The notes beneath the pieces are model-generated. The model searched no databases. It saw only the letters and a list, made by a program, of their open reading frames with translations, and had not been told where the DNA came from. A DNA stretch of 64,000 nt from Cryptomeria japonica (taxonomy: Eukaryota > Streptophyta > Pinopsida > Cupressales > Cupressaceae). The position numbers and the translations under genes are program-made. Location of the stretch: contig NC_081413.1 in the NCBI RefSeq assembly GCF_030272615.1, forward strand, positions 142,749,976 to 142,813,975. Reading direction: 5' to 3'. Below, one piece after another: positions 22,774 to 34,419 of this stretch. How positions within the stretch are numbered: position 1 is the stretch's first letter; each line of letters opens with the position of its first letter.

Positions 22774-25700
22774 ATGAGTTTTACAACAATAAGCCCTACT
22801 TACACTATTCCCGTTAGATGAAGCCGTAGAATTAAGTCTTTCCAAGGTTTAACTACTGAGGAGATGGAACCTAATTTGAATAGCCTTTTTAACGAGGACA
22901 TGGGTAATTCCTCTAATCCTCCTAATGATGAAGAAGCTCTCCATGAGGTTTCTGAAGAACAACTTTTGAAATTGGATAACCAATTTGACGATTTTCGACA
23001 ATGGATGTCTCAAGAATACCCTGATAGTCAAGCTCTTCCTTTAATTGAGGGTCTAAAACGTATGCTTCAAAGTGATAAGAATGGAATTGATATTTTGCGT
23101 GGTATTGTACACATTGTGGATTCGAATGTGGTGCCTATGAAGAGTTGTGCTGAAAATTTAGATTATACACAACCTCCTACTCAAGTCAATCATTCTATTC
23201 CTTTGACAACTCCTATTGCTAGTATACCTACCTTTACATCAAACATCATGGCTACTTCTATACAAGACATTCCTCCCGTGATTACTAGTCATGGGGGCAA
23301 CCCTTCTTCTTCAATTAACCCTCTTCCTTCATTCAATCCGACTTCTTCATTCATTCCTTCAATGAGTGTCCCTATTATATCTCCACAAATGAACATGACG
23401 CAAGGGGGCAATTCATTTAACCATTCCATCCCTCCTTGTAGTATTCCTTCTGTCCAATCATCTCCTATGACTAATTATCATAGAGTCCCACCACCTTACT
23501 CTTTACCTTCTTTCAATAACATAACACCTCCATCTCAATCTAACACATCCAATATGAACTCTTCGACTGAAGCGACCATTACCAATCTTGCACAAACTGT
23601 CTCTTCTTTACAGCAACAAATTGCCTCTATGAATCAATCTAAGTTTAGTGTGCCCACATTTGATGTTGCGAGCCCACTTTCTCTTGACATTGTTCGAGCT
23701 ATCCCTCCTAAACATGTTGAAATCCTGCATTTGGAACTTTATAATGGTAAAGGAGATCCTCTAACACATGTTAAGACTTTTCAAACAATATGTACCGATT
23801 TTGCTTATGACCAAAGGTTGCTTGCAAAACTGTTTACTAGAACATTAAGAGACAAAGCCCTACAATGGTATTGCTCGTTGCCTTCTTATTCTATTACTTC
23901 TTTCGAACAACTTGAAAATGCTTTCATTCAACAATTTCAAAACAATATAAGTCCTAAGGTTACTTTGATTGATTTAATGCATTGTAAACAAGGTGTTAAA
24001 GAAAAAGTGACTGATTTCATTGGTAGATATAAGCATTTGTATGCTCAAATTTCTTTTCCAGTACCTGACAATGATATTCAAAGAATCTTTATTTCTAATT
24101 TACAAAAAGATATTCGAGACAAACTTCTATTTTCTGAGTTTACTTCTTTCCAACAGTTGTGTGCCACTCTTCACAATTATCAACTGACTGTGAGTCAAAT
24201 GGAACAATCACATCCTATGGCTCCGAGTGATAAGGGTGATAGCAGTCAACAACCATTTGGGAAGTTTAAACCGAACAGAGATTCCATCAAATTCAATGAA
24301 AACATCATCAACAACAATGTGAATGCAGCATCAGGTGTGCCTCCTTTTTCTAAATTTTTCAAGAAAGAAAGAAAGTATACTCCTTTGAATGAATCATTGC
24401 ATAGTATTATGAATAAGTTATTGGAACAAAATGTGCTTACTCTTCCTCCTATAAGACAAATTGATCCTGCAAAGATTACTTCACCTTATTTTGATAATAA
24501 ATCTTTTTGTCAATTTCATCGTCAGCCTGGGCATGATACTGAAAAATGTTTTTATTTAAAGGGTAAAATTCAAGATTTGATTGATAACAATACTATCTCT
24601 GTTTCTGGAGTGAATGATAAAGGCAACACATCTGTAGCTCCTCCTAACCAAAATCTTCAGATTTTCACTGATCCATTGCCTTCTCATACCTCTAATGCAA
24701 TTGAGGCTAATGATTCCTCTCTCTCATCTGATGGTCTTGTGTCTATGGCTCCGAATGTGATTAACTTTGTAGAGCAGCAAGAAATCCCTAAAGAACCTTC
24801 CATCACATTTGATTCCAGTGAAACCATTAGGGCACCTGATGGTCCTTTATACATAGTTGCAAAAGTTAAGAATACACCTTGCCGTGTAGTGCTTATTGAT
24901 CCTTCGTGCATGGTTAATGTTATTACTAAAGAATTTCTTTTTACTTTGCAATTGAATCAAGTGATATATGACAAAACAGATGTGATTGTGAAACTATTTG
25001 ATGCATTTTCTTCTCCTGCAATTGGTTCTATTACATTGCCTATTGAGGTCCATAACAAATCTCTTGATGTGAACTTTGCTATTATTCCATCTTCCGAACA
25101 ATTTCGTGTGAAGCTTGGCTATCCTTGGCTATCTTCCATGAAAGCTATTGCTTCTCCTATTCATAAGTGTTTGAAATTTCCCCATAATGGTGAAGTTGTT
25201 ACTGTCAATCATAGTCTCTTTAAACTAGCTGAAAGAACTTCTAGCATTCCTCTTGATTAATTTTGGCCTAAACAATTCCAATCTCTTCCTCCGCGAAGTG
25301 ATCATCTTTTCAAATCTTATCAAAAGTGGAAAACAGATATGATCCTATCTCTAAGTGAACCTAGAGCACCTAAACTTGATATTCCTATCATTCTTGAGAA
25401 GGAAGTTCTTCCTTTGAAAGATAAAACTAATGTCTTTCCTCAAGAAGATTCTCAACCCATCCCTATGGATGTGACTATGTCTATGCCTAATAAACTTCCT
25501 AAGAGTGGACCTATACCTCCTCGTCATGACGGACTTGGTCTTCTCCCTAAACCAAAAATTCCTCCTTTATATGGAGCAGTTCCTCCTCCTTCTCTTTATA
25601 GAGAGAAGAGACCTTCTTCTTCTCCTATTATCTAGCCTAAGAGACCACAACCTAAACACCCAAGTGTTAAGGATAAGAACATTCCTCCTCCTCAGTCTTC

Positions 25701-26217
25701 TCCACTTCCTACTAAGACTAGACAAAATCATTCTACACGTGAACACCGACGAAAGCATCGTCTTAGAGCTCAAGCAGCTGCTTCTCAAACTTTGCAATCT
25801 CCAAAAACACCTTCAACAAGCATTATTCAATTTTCTCCTCAGCCGGAAATTGAGCCAAAATCTCCTAAACATAAGATGCATGATGGTCTTGATCCTGTGT
25901 GAGTTAAAAATCCTATTTTTGTAAATCTTGATGATGATATGGATGAAAATGTTATTCATGATGAAAATATTACTCCTCTTGCTTCTGATAGTGAATATGA
26001 ACTTGTTGATGTTGATAACCATTTATCTAATGAATTTTCTAAAGCACTTATCCTAGCTCCTAGACAAGAACAATGTGGCTCGGAACATGAACATAGCCCT
26101 TGTTTGGATCTTGTGATAGCTCCATCTGCTGTGTTGGATGTTCCTCCTCTAGCGTGTTCCTTGCCTTCCCGAAACATTGATCAGCAAGATCGGGGGGTAG
26201 ATGACATGCTAGACTAG
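22774..26217 (+). pseudogene. Gag-protease-tail polyprotein of element E, nearly intact
   Basis: One frame runs from ATG 22774 to the stop at 26215-26217 (1,147 codons), broken by TGA 22819, TAA 25258, TAG 25633 and TGA 25900. The longest uninterrupted part is 22864-25260 (798 codons). Order: N-terminal region, proline-rich linker, retrotransposon gag domain (LELYNGKGDPLTHVKTF to QLTVSQMEQ, about 23735-24210), CCHC-like finger CQFHRQPGHDTEKC (near 24510), retropepsin-like region (VLIDPSCMVNVIT near 24890; VKLGYPWLSSMKAI near 25110), proline-rich segment, arginine-rich stretch (25711-25779) and an acidic tail (SDSEYELVDVDNH, HSPCLDLVIAPS). The first and last stops are CGA-to-TGA type changes against A and D. 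Gag would form particles. The D-P-S triad makes protease activity doubtful. No pol follows. Confidence 0.9.
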
Positions 26218-26938
26218 TTACATTAGCATAGCAGATTCTCTCCCCCTCTCTTTTGTTACTTCTTCTATGTGTTATTCTCATTCTTCTATTTGTTGTCCTT
26301 GGTGTTGTCTACTTGAGGATGATGCAAAGCATTGAGATCTCTCGATCTCTCTCATGTTGACTCAAAAGACACATGTGTTCCCTTCTTCTAGGTGACCTTC
26401 CTTGATTGGGGAATGAAGAACAATTATGCATACATACATATGATATATATACATGAATTATCATACAACATACTGACCCTGAGGAAAGTGAAGTCACCTT
26501 GTGCTTTGTGTTTTGTGTCTATTATCCTTGGGCTTATCTCACACTTGGGGGCTAAATCCTTGTGATAACGTGCTCCTTTCTCATTTCTTATATGTATCAC
26601 TACGTTAAAACAATCACCCCTGGTGAGGCGTGTGCAATCGCTTTAACGTAGGGGGGCATACATCCCGTTCATATCTTTTCAAGATACTTGAAAATTTCTT
26701 GGTAAATTTAGCCTTGCCTTGAAAATTTTTGATATCTTTCTTGCATGACTCATAGTGAGGGAACCTTACTACTGACAGTCATGGTTCTTCCTCATGATCT
26801 TCCCTTTTACTTTGTCAATCGAAGTCGTAAGATGCTTAGTCCACTAGGGGCTTGGTGTATCTTGCCTCCTTGACGTGGTGAAAGTCTTTCAATATTGTTT
26901 CCTTGTACTTTACCGGAAGTATGAGCATACATACTCCC
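26218..26938 (+). other. 3' untranslated region of element E
   Basis: It is non-coding. It shares with A the segments GTGCAATCGCTTTAACGTA (near 26630), CATGACTCATAGTGAGGG (near 26745) and TCCACTAGGGGCTTGGTG (near 26841). Conservation in three copies suggests a role in the element's RNA or DNA, or simply recent common origin. Confidence 0.65.
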
Positions 26939-26956
26939 GCTAAAGTGGGGGCTAAA
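26939..26956 (+). other. Polypurine tract of element E
   Basis: GCTAAAGTGGGGGCTAAA lies directly before the 3' LTR start TGTAGCATC, identical in core to A and D. Confidence 0.85.
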
Positions 26957-28212
26957 TGTAGCATCCTAAAATTGTGACACTTTCAATTTCGACTGCATTT
27001 CGGTCTTCACGATGGCGACGCAACACGCAACCTGAATGGAGACCCTGAAACTTGCTCACGACACTGAAAACTGCATTTTTCAAGCACCTTGGCCTGAACC
27101 TCCTTGCACCCTGCTGTCCCGGGAGGTGGGACCAGAGCACCCAGCGCCTTGGTCCTTCAGGACCAAGGTGCCCAGCGCCCTGGTCCCCAGGACCATGGCG
27201 CCCAGCGCCCTGGTCCCTGGGTCCTATTTTGGGCCCGGTCTCCTAAGGGGTCTCGGGTCTTTTTGTTTGCAATTTGGAAATTAACTTTCCTGGTCGGCCA
27301 AGGTCGGGAAAATCAGTCTATCAGCCCTAAATGACAAGTATATAAACTACATTTTCCTCTTTCATTCGACAGGATGGAAAAGGCGTGGAAATTATACTCA
27401 AGCATTCAAGCATTCAAGCATTCTTTCAAGCAATTGATCATTTCAAGTCTCCATTCAAGGCTAAGTGTTGCATTCAAGACAAGGATTCAACCATTGAAGA
27501 GGAGATCATATACTACATGTTACATACAACATACAACATACAACATTTAAACCTTCGCACATAAGGATACAAACATCCTTAGAACAAGGTATTAGTACTT
27601 ATTTTACAGTCATTTACATTTACAGCACTTGCTCATTTCTTGGTTAATTCCAAAACCGGGGTTTGACCTAAAGGAAAACCCCTAATCCCTAACCCCCCAA
27701 TCGTCTTCGCTTTTCTATGTGTAGGTTGCAGGTACATGGCTGAAATTGAAGATCTGGAATCTTTGTGCAAAGACGAACAGATCCCCCTTCGTTTCGCAGA
27801 TTTTTCGGAGGACCGTGGTGCCGGGCGCCATCATCCCGACAACTTTTGCTCAAATTTGCAGGACAGCGCCGTATCGACATTTTACTACTAATTCCAGGTC
27901 CGCAGCTTCATACTGTATTCCTATCTCAGTTTATAAGCGAATCTTTATCACTTTCTATGCATGCTTAGCTTAATTCTCCTATCAACATTCTTTACAAAAG
28001 AGGGTAGCCTTGTTGTCTTAACCCTTGAAACACATTTAGCATCCAATCTTGCATTGCGTGGGATTGGATCTTGTGGGTTTCAACCCCTCTTTTGAATGTA
28101 AAGTCTCTCCCCTAAGTGAAAACCATCGAATCCTAGCGAACCTCCCTTCTCTCTCCTCGGAGTTGGAAGAGGGGAGAACAACTAGGGTTCGATCGCGATT
28201 TTCCACTTTATA
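26957..28212 (+). repeat. 3' LTR of element E with expanded U3 hairpin
   Basis: This 1256-bp copy ends TTCCACTTTATA. The U3 hairpin region (about 27138-27227) carries two extra units of 30-31 bp built on CCCAGCGCCCTGGTCC, which create a perfect 22-nt inverted repeat with 10-nt arms at 27147-27168. The TATA box is at 27339-27345. GC-rich frames here (27036-27334) are by-products of the repeat. Confidence 0.92.
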
Positions 28213-28796
28213 ATTGTTGATTCTAATGTCATTCCTATAACGAGTTGTGTTGAGAGCTTAGGTTATTCATAACCTTCTACACAAATCAATCATTCTATTC
28301 CTTTCACCACTCCGATGGCTAGTATTCCTACTTTCACTTAAAATATTATGGCTACTTCAACTCAACATGTCATACCTACAACCATTAGTCATGGTGACAA
28401 TCCCTCTTCTTCAATAAGCCCTTCATCCTTACCCATTCCTTCAATAAGTATTCCCCTTGCCTCTCACCCAATCAAAGTGATGCAAGGGGGAAATTCATCC
28501 AATCATTCTATTCATACTTGTAGTGTCACATTTCCTACTCAAACATCTCATATGCCTATGTACCATAGTGTTCCTCCACCTTATTCTCAATCAATGCCTT
28601 CTTTCAAGAACATCACACCACCTTCTCAATCAAACATGTGTAACATTACTTCTATTCTTTTACTTCTTTTCAACAATTAGCAAATGCGTTTATTCAACAA
28701 TTTCAAAACAACATAGGTCCTAAAATCACTTTGACTGATTTAATGCATTGTAAACAAGGAGTTAAAGAAAAAGTAACTGATTTAATTGGTAGATAT
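28213..28796 (+). pseudogene. Gag of element D, part 2
   Basis: It resumes with VDSNVIPITSC, passes the proline-rich linker (PPYSQSMPSFKNITPPSQSN near 28575-28635) and then jumps near 28640-28660 to the FIQQFQNNIGPK and MHCKQGVKEKVTD segment. About 330 bp present in E (the LELYNGKGDP to QWY part) are deleted. A stop lies in the ITS-SYS segment near 28318. Copia G interrupts it at 28797. Confidence 0.83.
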
Positions 28797-30290
28797 TATT
28801 GGCATTATAATAGACAAGGGGGAGATTGTCCAGAATGTTGGCATTTCAATAAGGATATTGAGAAGGTTGTCGATGATTATGGATATAACTGATTAAGGAT
28901 GTTTACTGTCTTAATCTTATTATTTTGTCATTGATTTTCTAATTCAGTATGATGTTGCCATATCTTAAAAAGTATGATTTGATGAATATAAAGATGTCGG
29001 TAAAAGACATAGAAATAATGTGATGAATAAGATAAGGAATAAGTTATTCAATGGGCAACTATTACCGAGTTAGACAATGATGAGATCATGATGCTTAGAT
29101 TGTTTTGATATCCTACATATGTTATTGATTGTAAGGATAATACTATACTCTGTTACCAAGCAATGAACCTAGTCGGTAAGCCCTAAGGTTATCGCTATCA
29201 GTTAATAAAGGCAGAATGTCTACCGAGTGAAGTTTAGTATTTACCGAGTTGCAACTAAGCGGTAACAAAATGCAACAAATGAATAAAAGAATTATTTAAT
29301 GAAGGAAACTGATGAGCTGGCTATGATTAAATGATTGGTATGTCGTGCATGAAGTTTGTTAAATAATCTATGGTAAAGGAAAATCGGCAAGAAGATCTAC
29401 AACTCAGATTGAACCGCAATACCCTAGCACAAGTTCTAAGAGATGTATGCAAGTTCCAAGGTGGGGTAAAACATTTTTCAAATCAAAGGATACATTGAAC
29501 CTGGTCAAAGGTTGAAGCTCTGATGGCTATAATTGATCATGGGAAATGTCATCAAGGAGATTAAGCGGTCAGCAAATTGTTTATAAATAAGGAACTATTG
29601 ATAAACAATGTATGCAGGCAAGTGTATACACAGGGATGCTACATAGTGATTACCGAGCATAGAAGCTTGAAGACCTATTTGAATAGTAGAGTATAGAGCC
29701 TAGAAGATGGACAAGATAAGTCCTATATTGTATTGAGCAAATAAGAATCTGCTTTAGCATTTTAGATGTGAAGTTGCAGGTAGATTTTTATTACTGTTAT
29801 TTTGTGAAGTGATAGAAAATCTCTTAATTGAGTGGACTTAACAAACTTATTTGTAAAACCCTCTAGCAAGGTGACATTTTGATTGAGTGTTTGAAATCCT
29901 TTAACAAGGTCACTTTTAACAAGGTGAAGATCCTAATAGATCTAAGGGAAATCCCTTAACCAGGTCACATCTAGCAATGTGTTTGTAATCTTTAACAAGA
30001 TTTGCTTTTAACCGAGCATACTCTAGAAGAGTATATTTCTTAGTGGGTCCAAAATCCCACAATGGTTTTTCCCTATTTGGGTTTCCACATTAAATCTGGT
30101 GTTATGAGTGTTATGATGTTTATATGCTTTTGAGTTTGCATGTTTAGCAGTTTTGGTTATATTACTGAAGTATATGTTATCAAGGTTGAATCTGTTGTTT
30201 TTATGGAAGATTAAGTTTGTATGATTCACCCCCCCCCTCTCATCTTGTTAGCTATTGGATCTATACTTACATTAAGTATCAAAACTATGA
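28797..30290 (+). repeat. 5' LTR of copia G
   Basis: It starts TATTGGCATTATAATAG where the 3' copy has TGTTGGCATTATAACAG, and ends AAAACTATGA. A TATAAAT box lies at 29582-29588. Downstream (about 29851-30010) is an array of CCTTTAACAAGGT-type short palindromes, then a C-run GATTCACCCCCCC near 30225. Many TACCGAG motifs are scattered in U3. Confidence 0.9.
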
Positions 30291-30304
30291 ATTGATATCA
30301 GAGC
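30291..30304 (+). other. Primer-binding site of copia G
   Basis: ATTGATATCAGAGC directly follows the LTR. It is one base off ATTGGTATCAGAGC, which is present in H (43935) and is the usual initiator-methionine tRNA complement in plant copia elements. Confidence 0.85.
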
Positions 30305-30354
30305 TTTGGACTCTAGAAGAAAAGCTTAAAGGTACTTGAGGCAAAGATCTAAAG

Positions 30355-31170
30355 ATGTATAAGAGGGATGCACTGAAGCTAAACAAGTCTAGTTTCTCTA
30401 CATGGCAGAAAAGGATGAAGCTGCACCTATCAGGAGTTGGAGAATATGTTGTATATTATCTAGAGAATGATTTCATTACACCGAGCACCTATCCATTGAC
30501 AATGGAAGAGATAAAAGAAAAGCAAGAACATATTCAAGCAATGATTGAAATAACATCTGCATTGACCGATTCAGAGCTTAATGATCTAGAAGGCTGCAAT
30601 GATGCAAAGGCAATGTGGGACAAGCTCATATCTGTGTATTGTGGAGATGAACATGTTCAAAGAGAAAAAGTGGATAGTCTAAGAGGACAACTTGAATCTA
30701 TGAGGATGAATGAAGGTGAGAACATAACCCAGTACAACACAAGACTAAAGGAGATTGTCAATCAAATCAAAGGAGCAGGTGGAACTATTGAAGAAAAGGA
30801 TATAACAAGTAAGTTATTAAGAACCCTTCTACCAGCTTATGCAATCCAAGTCTCTGCAATCAATGAATTAAGGTCTATACCCAATATGCCAGTTTCTTTA
30901 GATGCTACTATTGGTAAGCTACATGCATTTGAGTTAAGTAACTTTGATAACAGTGGGTCATCAGTAAATAAAGTTGAATCTGCATTTAGTTCTTTTCATA
31001 TTGGTGAATCTGATGATTACAATAATAGAATGAGTAAGTACACTAAACGTGATCACAGTGGAGCAAGTGAAAGATTTCGCAAGAACATGGAAGAAGTACA
31101 CAAACTGTATGAGGAAATTAGAAAGCAAGAAGAGTTTGAAGCATTATTAGCCAGAAGGTTACCGAGATGA
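30355..31170 (+). pseudogene. Copia gag (element G)
   Basis: This 271-codon open frame starts MYKRDALKLNKSSFSTWQKR and belongs to the plant copia gag family (UBN2 type): FSTWQKRMKLHL, AKAMWDKLISVY, QYNTRLKEIVNQIKGAGG, LLRTLLPAYAIQVSAI and a charged C-terminal helix (ERFRKNMEEVHKLYEEIRKQ). Gag forms the particle that holds element RNA. The stop at 31168 follows ARRLPR, after which pol continues in another frame. The CCHC zinc knuckle expected between gag and protease, present in degraded form in H near 44790, is not seen, so a deletion or frameshift is likely near 31170. Confidence 0.87.
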
Positions 31171-34100
31171 CAGACAAAAAGATAATCATTACAAAGGACA
31201 CCGAGACTTCAGAAGAAGAGATAGAAAGTCATGCTTAATAGCTGATGAGGAATCCAATGATGATAAATTAGATGAAACTAATATAGAGGAAGTAGTTTAT
31301 GTGGCTATCAAAGATGGATCAGATGAAGAGAGGTATGAAGAAAAAGCCCTAATATCTCACATAAATACTAATGATTCTTGGATCATAGATAGTGGATGCT
31401 CACATCACATGACAGGTGATAAACACAAGTTTGTTATGTTAGAAAATTATGATGGAGGCTATGTAAGATTTGGTAATAATTCACCATGTCCGGTAAAAGG
31501 TAAAGGATCTATAACACTTCTTGACAATGCAAAATGCAATGATGTTTATTGGGTTCAACGATTGAAATACAATTTGTTAAGTGTAGCACAACTAAACAAC
31601 ATAGGTTACCAAATAGAATTTCAGAAAGGAATTGTCAAAGTTCATGACAAGCATGGAAAGTTAGCTACTACTGGGACACAAACAAAAGGTAACACATTTC
31701 ACCTTGACTCAACTTAGAACAAGTATTTGTATGCAAAGATAGATGATACCTGGTTATGGCATAAAAGGTTTTGTCATGTAAATTTTAATAATCTGATCAA
31801 AATAAGTAAGAAGCATCGAATAAGAGGTCTACCAAGTTTGGAAAAGCCTAAGAATACTATGTGTCGAGGATGCTAGATGGGTAAAATGACAAGATCAAGC
31901 TTTACAAGTAAGTCCTACACTTCAAAGGGAATTTTAAATCTTGTGCACACTAATCTTTGTGGTCCTATGAAAGTTCAAAGTTATTATGGTGATAAATATT
32001 TCATATTATTTGTGGATGATTATTCAAGGATGATGTCAGTTATGTTTTTAAAAGAAAAATCAAAAGCTTTTCAAATGTTTAAATGGTACAAGGCAAGAGT
32101 TGAAAATGAACCAGGAACACAACTGAAATGTCTTAGATCAGACAGAGGAGGAGAGTTCACATCTGATGAGTTAAACTAATTCTACAATGATCATGGTATT
32201 AAAAGAAAAGTCTCTACACCTAGAACTCCACAACAAAATGGAATAGCTGAGAGAAGAAACAGATCTATTGTGGATTGTGCCAAAACCCTGATGATTGAAA
32301 AGAAAGTGCCATAGACATTTTGGAGAGAAGCAATAAGCACAACAGTTTACACCCTGAACCGAGTACAACTGAAGAAAGGAACTTTGAAGACACCATATGA
32401 AATCTAGTATGACAAGAAACCTAATGTAAGTTATTTCAAAATCTTTGGAAGTAGATTCTATGTACACAAGGATGATAGAAATGGCAAGTTTGATCAGAAA
32501 AGTGAAGAAGGAACATTTCTTGGTTATTCTTCTAGAAGTAAAGCATTTAAATGTCTGATCAAATCATCTAACAAAATAGTAGAAAGTGAAAATGTGAAAA
32601 TTGATGAATTTGTGGAAAGAAATGATGAAGGAAACTCCAAAGAACCAGAAGATTATGATGAATTTGTCTATGTTCAACCGACAAGTCTTACCGAGAAAAC
32701 TGCACAAGGAAATGAAGAGAATATGCAGTTACCGAGTGATGAAGAAGATCATACAGAGCTTGTCAAGCTTGTATTAGCCAAGTATGTTAGAAGAAATCAT
32801 GCATCAAGTTAGATTATAGGAGATAAGGATGATCCAATGATGACAAGGAACAAACTGAGACAGAACACATGTTTGATATCTGAATTTGAACCAAGAATAG
32901 TGAAAGAGGAATTTAACAGTGAAGATTGGATAAATGCTATGATAGAAGAGATTGATCAAATCAAGAAAAATGACACATGGACACTGGTCCCAAGACTAAA
33001 GGACAAAAATGTAATCGGTACAAAGTGGATTTTTAGAAACAAGCTAAATGAAAAAGGTGATGTCATTCGAAATAAAGCAAGACTAGTTTGCAAAGGTTAT
33101 GCCCAAAAAGAAGGAATTGATTATGGTGAGACTTTTGCACCTATGGCTAGACTTGAAGGAGTAAGAACATTGTTGGCATATGCTACTTACAATAATTTCA
33201 AGGTATATCAAATGGATGTCAAATCTGCATTTCTAAATGATATATTAGAAGAAGTTTTTATTGAACAACCTGAAGGATTTGCTAAAGACAAGAATAAAGA
33301 TCAGGTATTTAAATTGAACAAAGCTTTATGTGGTTTGAAACAAGCACCTAGAGCATGGTATGAAAGATTGCATTCTTATTTAATCAAGATTGGTTTTATA
33401 AGAACAAGTGAAAACAACAATATGTACATGAAGAATGATGAAAATGGAATACTAATCTTAGCCATATTTGTTGATGATATTATCTTTTGTGGAAATGACT
33501 CTTTATGTAAGAACTTTGGAAATGAAATGAGAAAAGAATTTGAGATGTCATTAATCAGTGAGATAAAGTATTTTATAGGTTTACAGATACTGCAAATGAA
33601 AAATGACATTTTCATTACTCAATCCAAGTACATAAAGGAAATCTTGAAGAAATTAGGAATGGAGGATTCAAAACCAGTAAGTACTCCTATGACTACCAAC
33701 TATAAACTATCAAAGAATGATGAATCTGCATCTGTTGATGAGACACTTTACCGATCCATGATTGGAAAGCTACAATATGTTGTTCACAGCAGGCTAGATA
33801 TAACACATGCAGTAGGTATAGTTGCAAGATTCTCTGCAGATCCTAAGGAAACACACATGACAACAATCAAGAGAATTTTTAGATACTTGAAAGGTGCTGA
33901 GGATTATGGCTTAGTATATCAGAAAGGAATTGATTTTGATTTAAAAGTTATACTGATGCTGATTGGGCAGGCAACATTGATGACAGGAAAAGCACAAGTG
34001 GAGGAGCTTTCTTTTTAGGAGAAAGACTAGTGAGTTGGCTTAGCAAGAAACAAGGATGTGTTTCACAGTCAACAGCAGAAGCTGAATACATTGCTACAAC

Positions 34101-34419
34101 ATTGAATTGTACCAACATAGCATGGATCAAACGACTATTGGCTAGTATAAATGAGAAAGTTACCGATCTAGTAACTATATTCTGTGACAATACTAGTGCC
34201 ATTAACATTTCAAAAAATCCAGTTATGCACTCTAAGACAAAGCACATCTCTATCAAATATGATTATCTTAGAGAAGAAGCTCAAGAGAAGAAAGTGGTGT
34301 TGGAGTATGTTAGCACAAAGGAACAAATAGCAGATATCTTCACCAAGCCACTGCCAAGGGACACTTTTGAGTACCTCAAAAGTAAGTTAGGGGTCTTATC
34401 CCTATCTTTCATTCATTGA
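31171..34419 (+). pseudogene. Copia pol: protease, integrase, RT, RNase H (element G)
   Basis: Pol reads mostly in one frame with stops at 31715, 31874, 32177, 32312, 32405 and 32810, then a frameshift near 33950. Domains: protease with WIIDSGCSHHMTG (near 31380); pre-integrase WLWHKRFCHVNF (near 31750); integrase core with HTNLCGP, SDRGGEF and TPQQNGIAERRN (31940-32270); reverse transcriptase NDTWTLVPR to FGLQ-type end, with [11 protein letters not shown] (near 33210) and FVDDIIF (near 33470) in place of YVDD; RNase H with [25 protein letters not shown] and ADIFTKPLP (33960-34360). The reverse-transcriptase frame 32837-34018 is uninterrupted. The product as a whole is not functional. Confidence 0.9.

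Larger units (their letters stand above)
20407..28212 (+). mobile_element. Gag-only LTR element E, youngest-looking of its family
   Basis: E is 7,806 bp with 5' LTR 20407-21602 and 3' LTR 26957-28212. Flanks ATGGT (20402-20406) and ATTGT (28213-28217) are a target duplication with one change; related elements read ATTGT here. The two LTRs differ by roughly 30 substitutions by eye, almost all transitions, plus a 61-bp tandem expansion in the 3' copy. The interior (5,354 bp) holds primer site, leader, one 3.4-kb gag-protease frame with four stops, a conserved 3' block and the polypurine tract. Pol is absent. It lies within the gag of D. Confidence 0.92.

Noticed and set aside
25505-25924. Leu-rich frame overlapping the E gag tail
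   Set aside because: It is a shifted-frame shadow of the proline-rich coding segment; the matching frames in A (8716-9222 area) and D (37745-38158) are shadows too.
27036-27334. GC-rich overlapping frames in the E 3' LTR
   Set aside because: They are produced by the 30-bp tandem hairpin units and recur, shorter, in the 5' LTR; they lie upstream of the TATA box.
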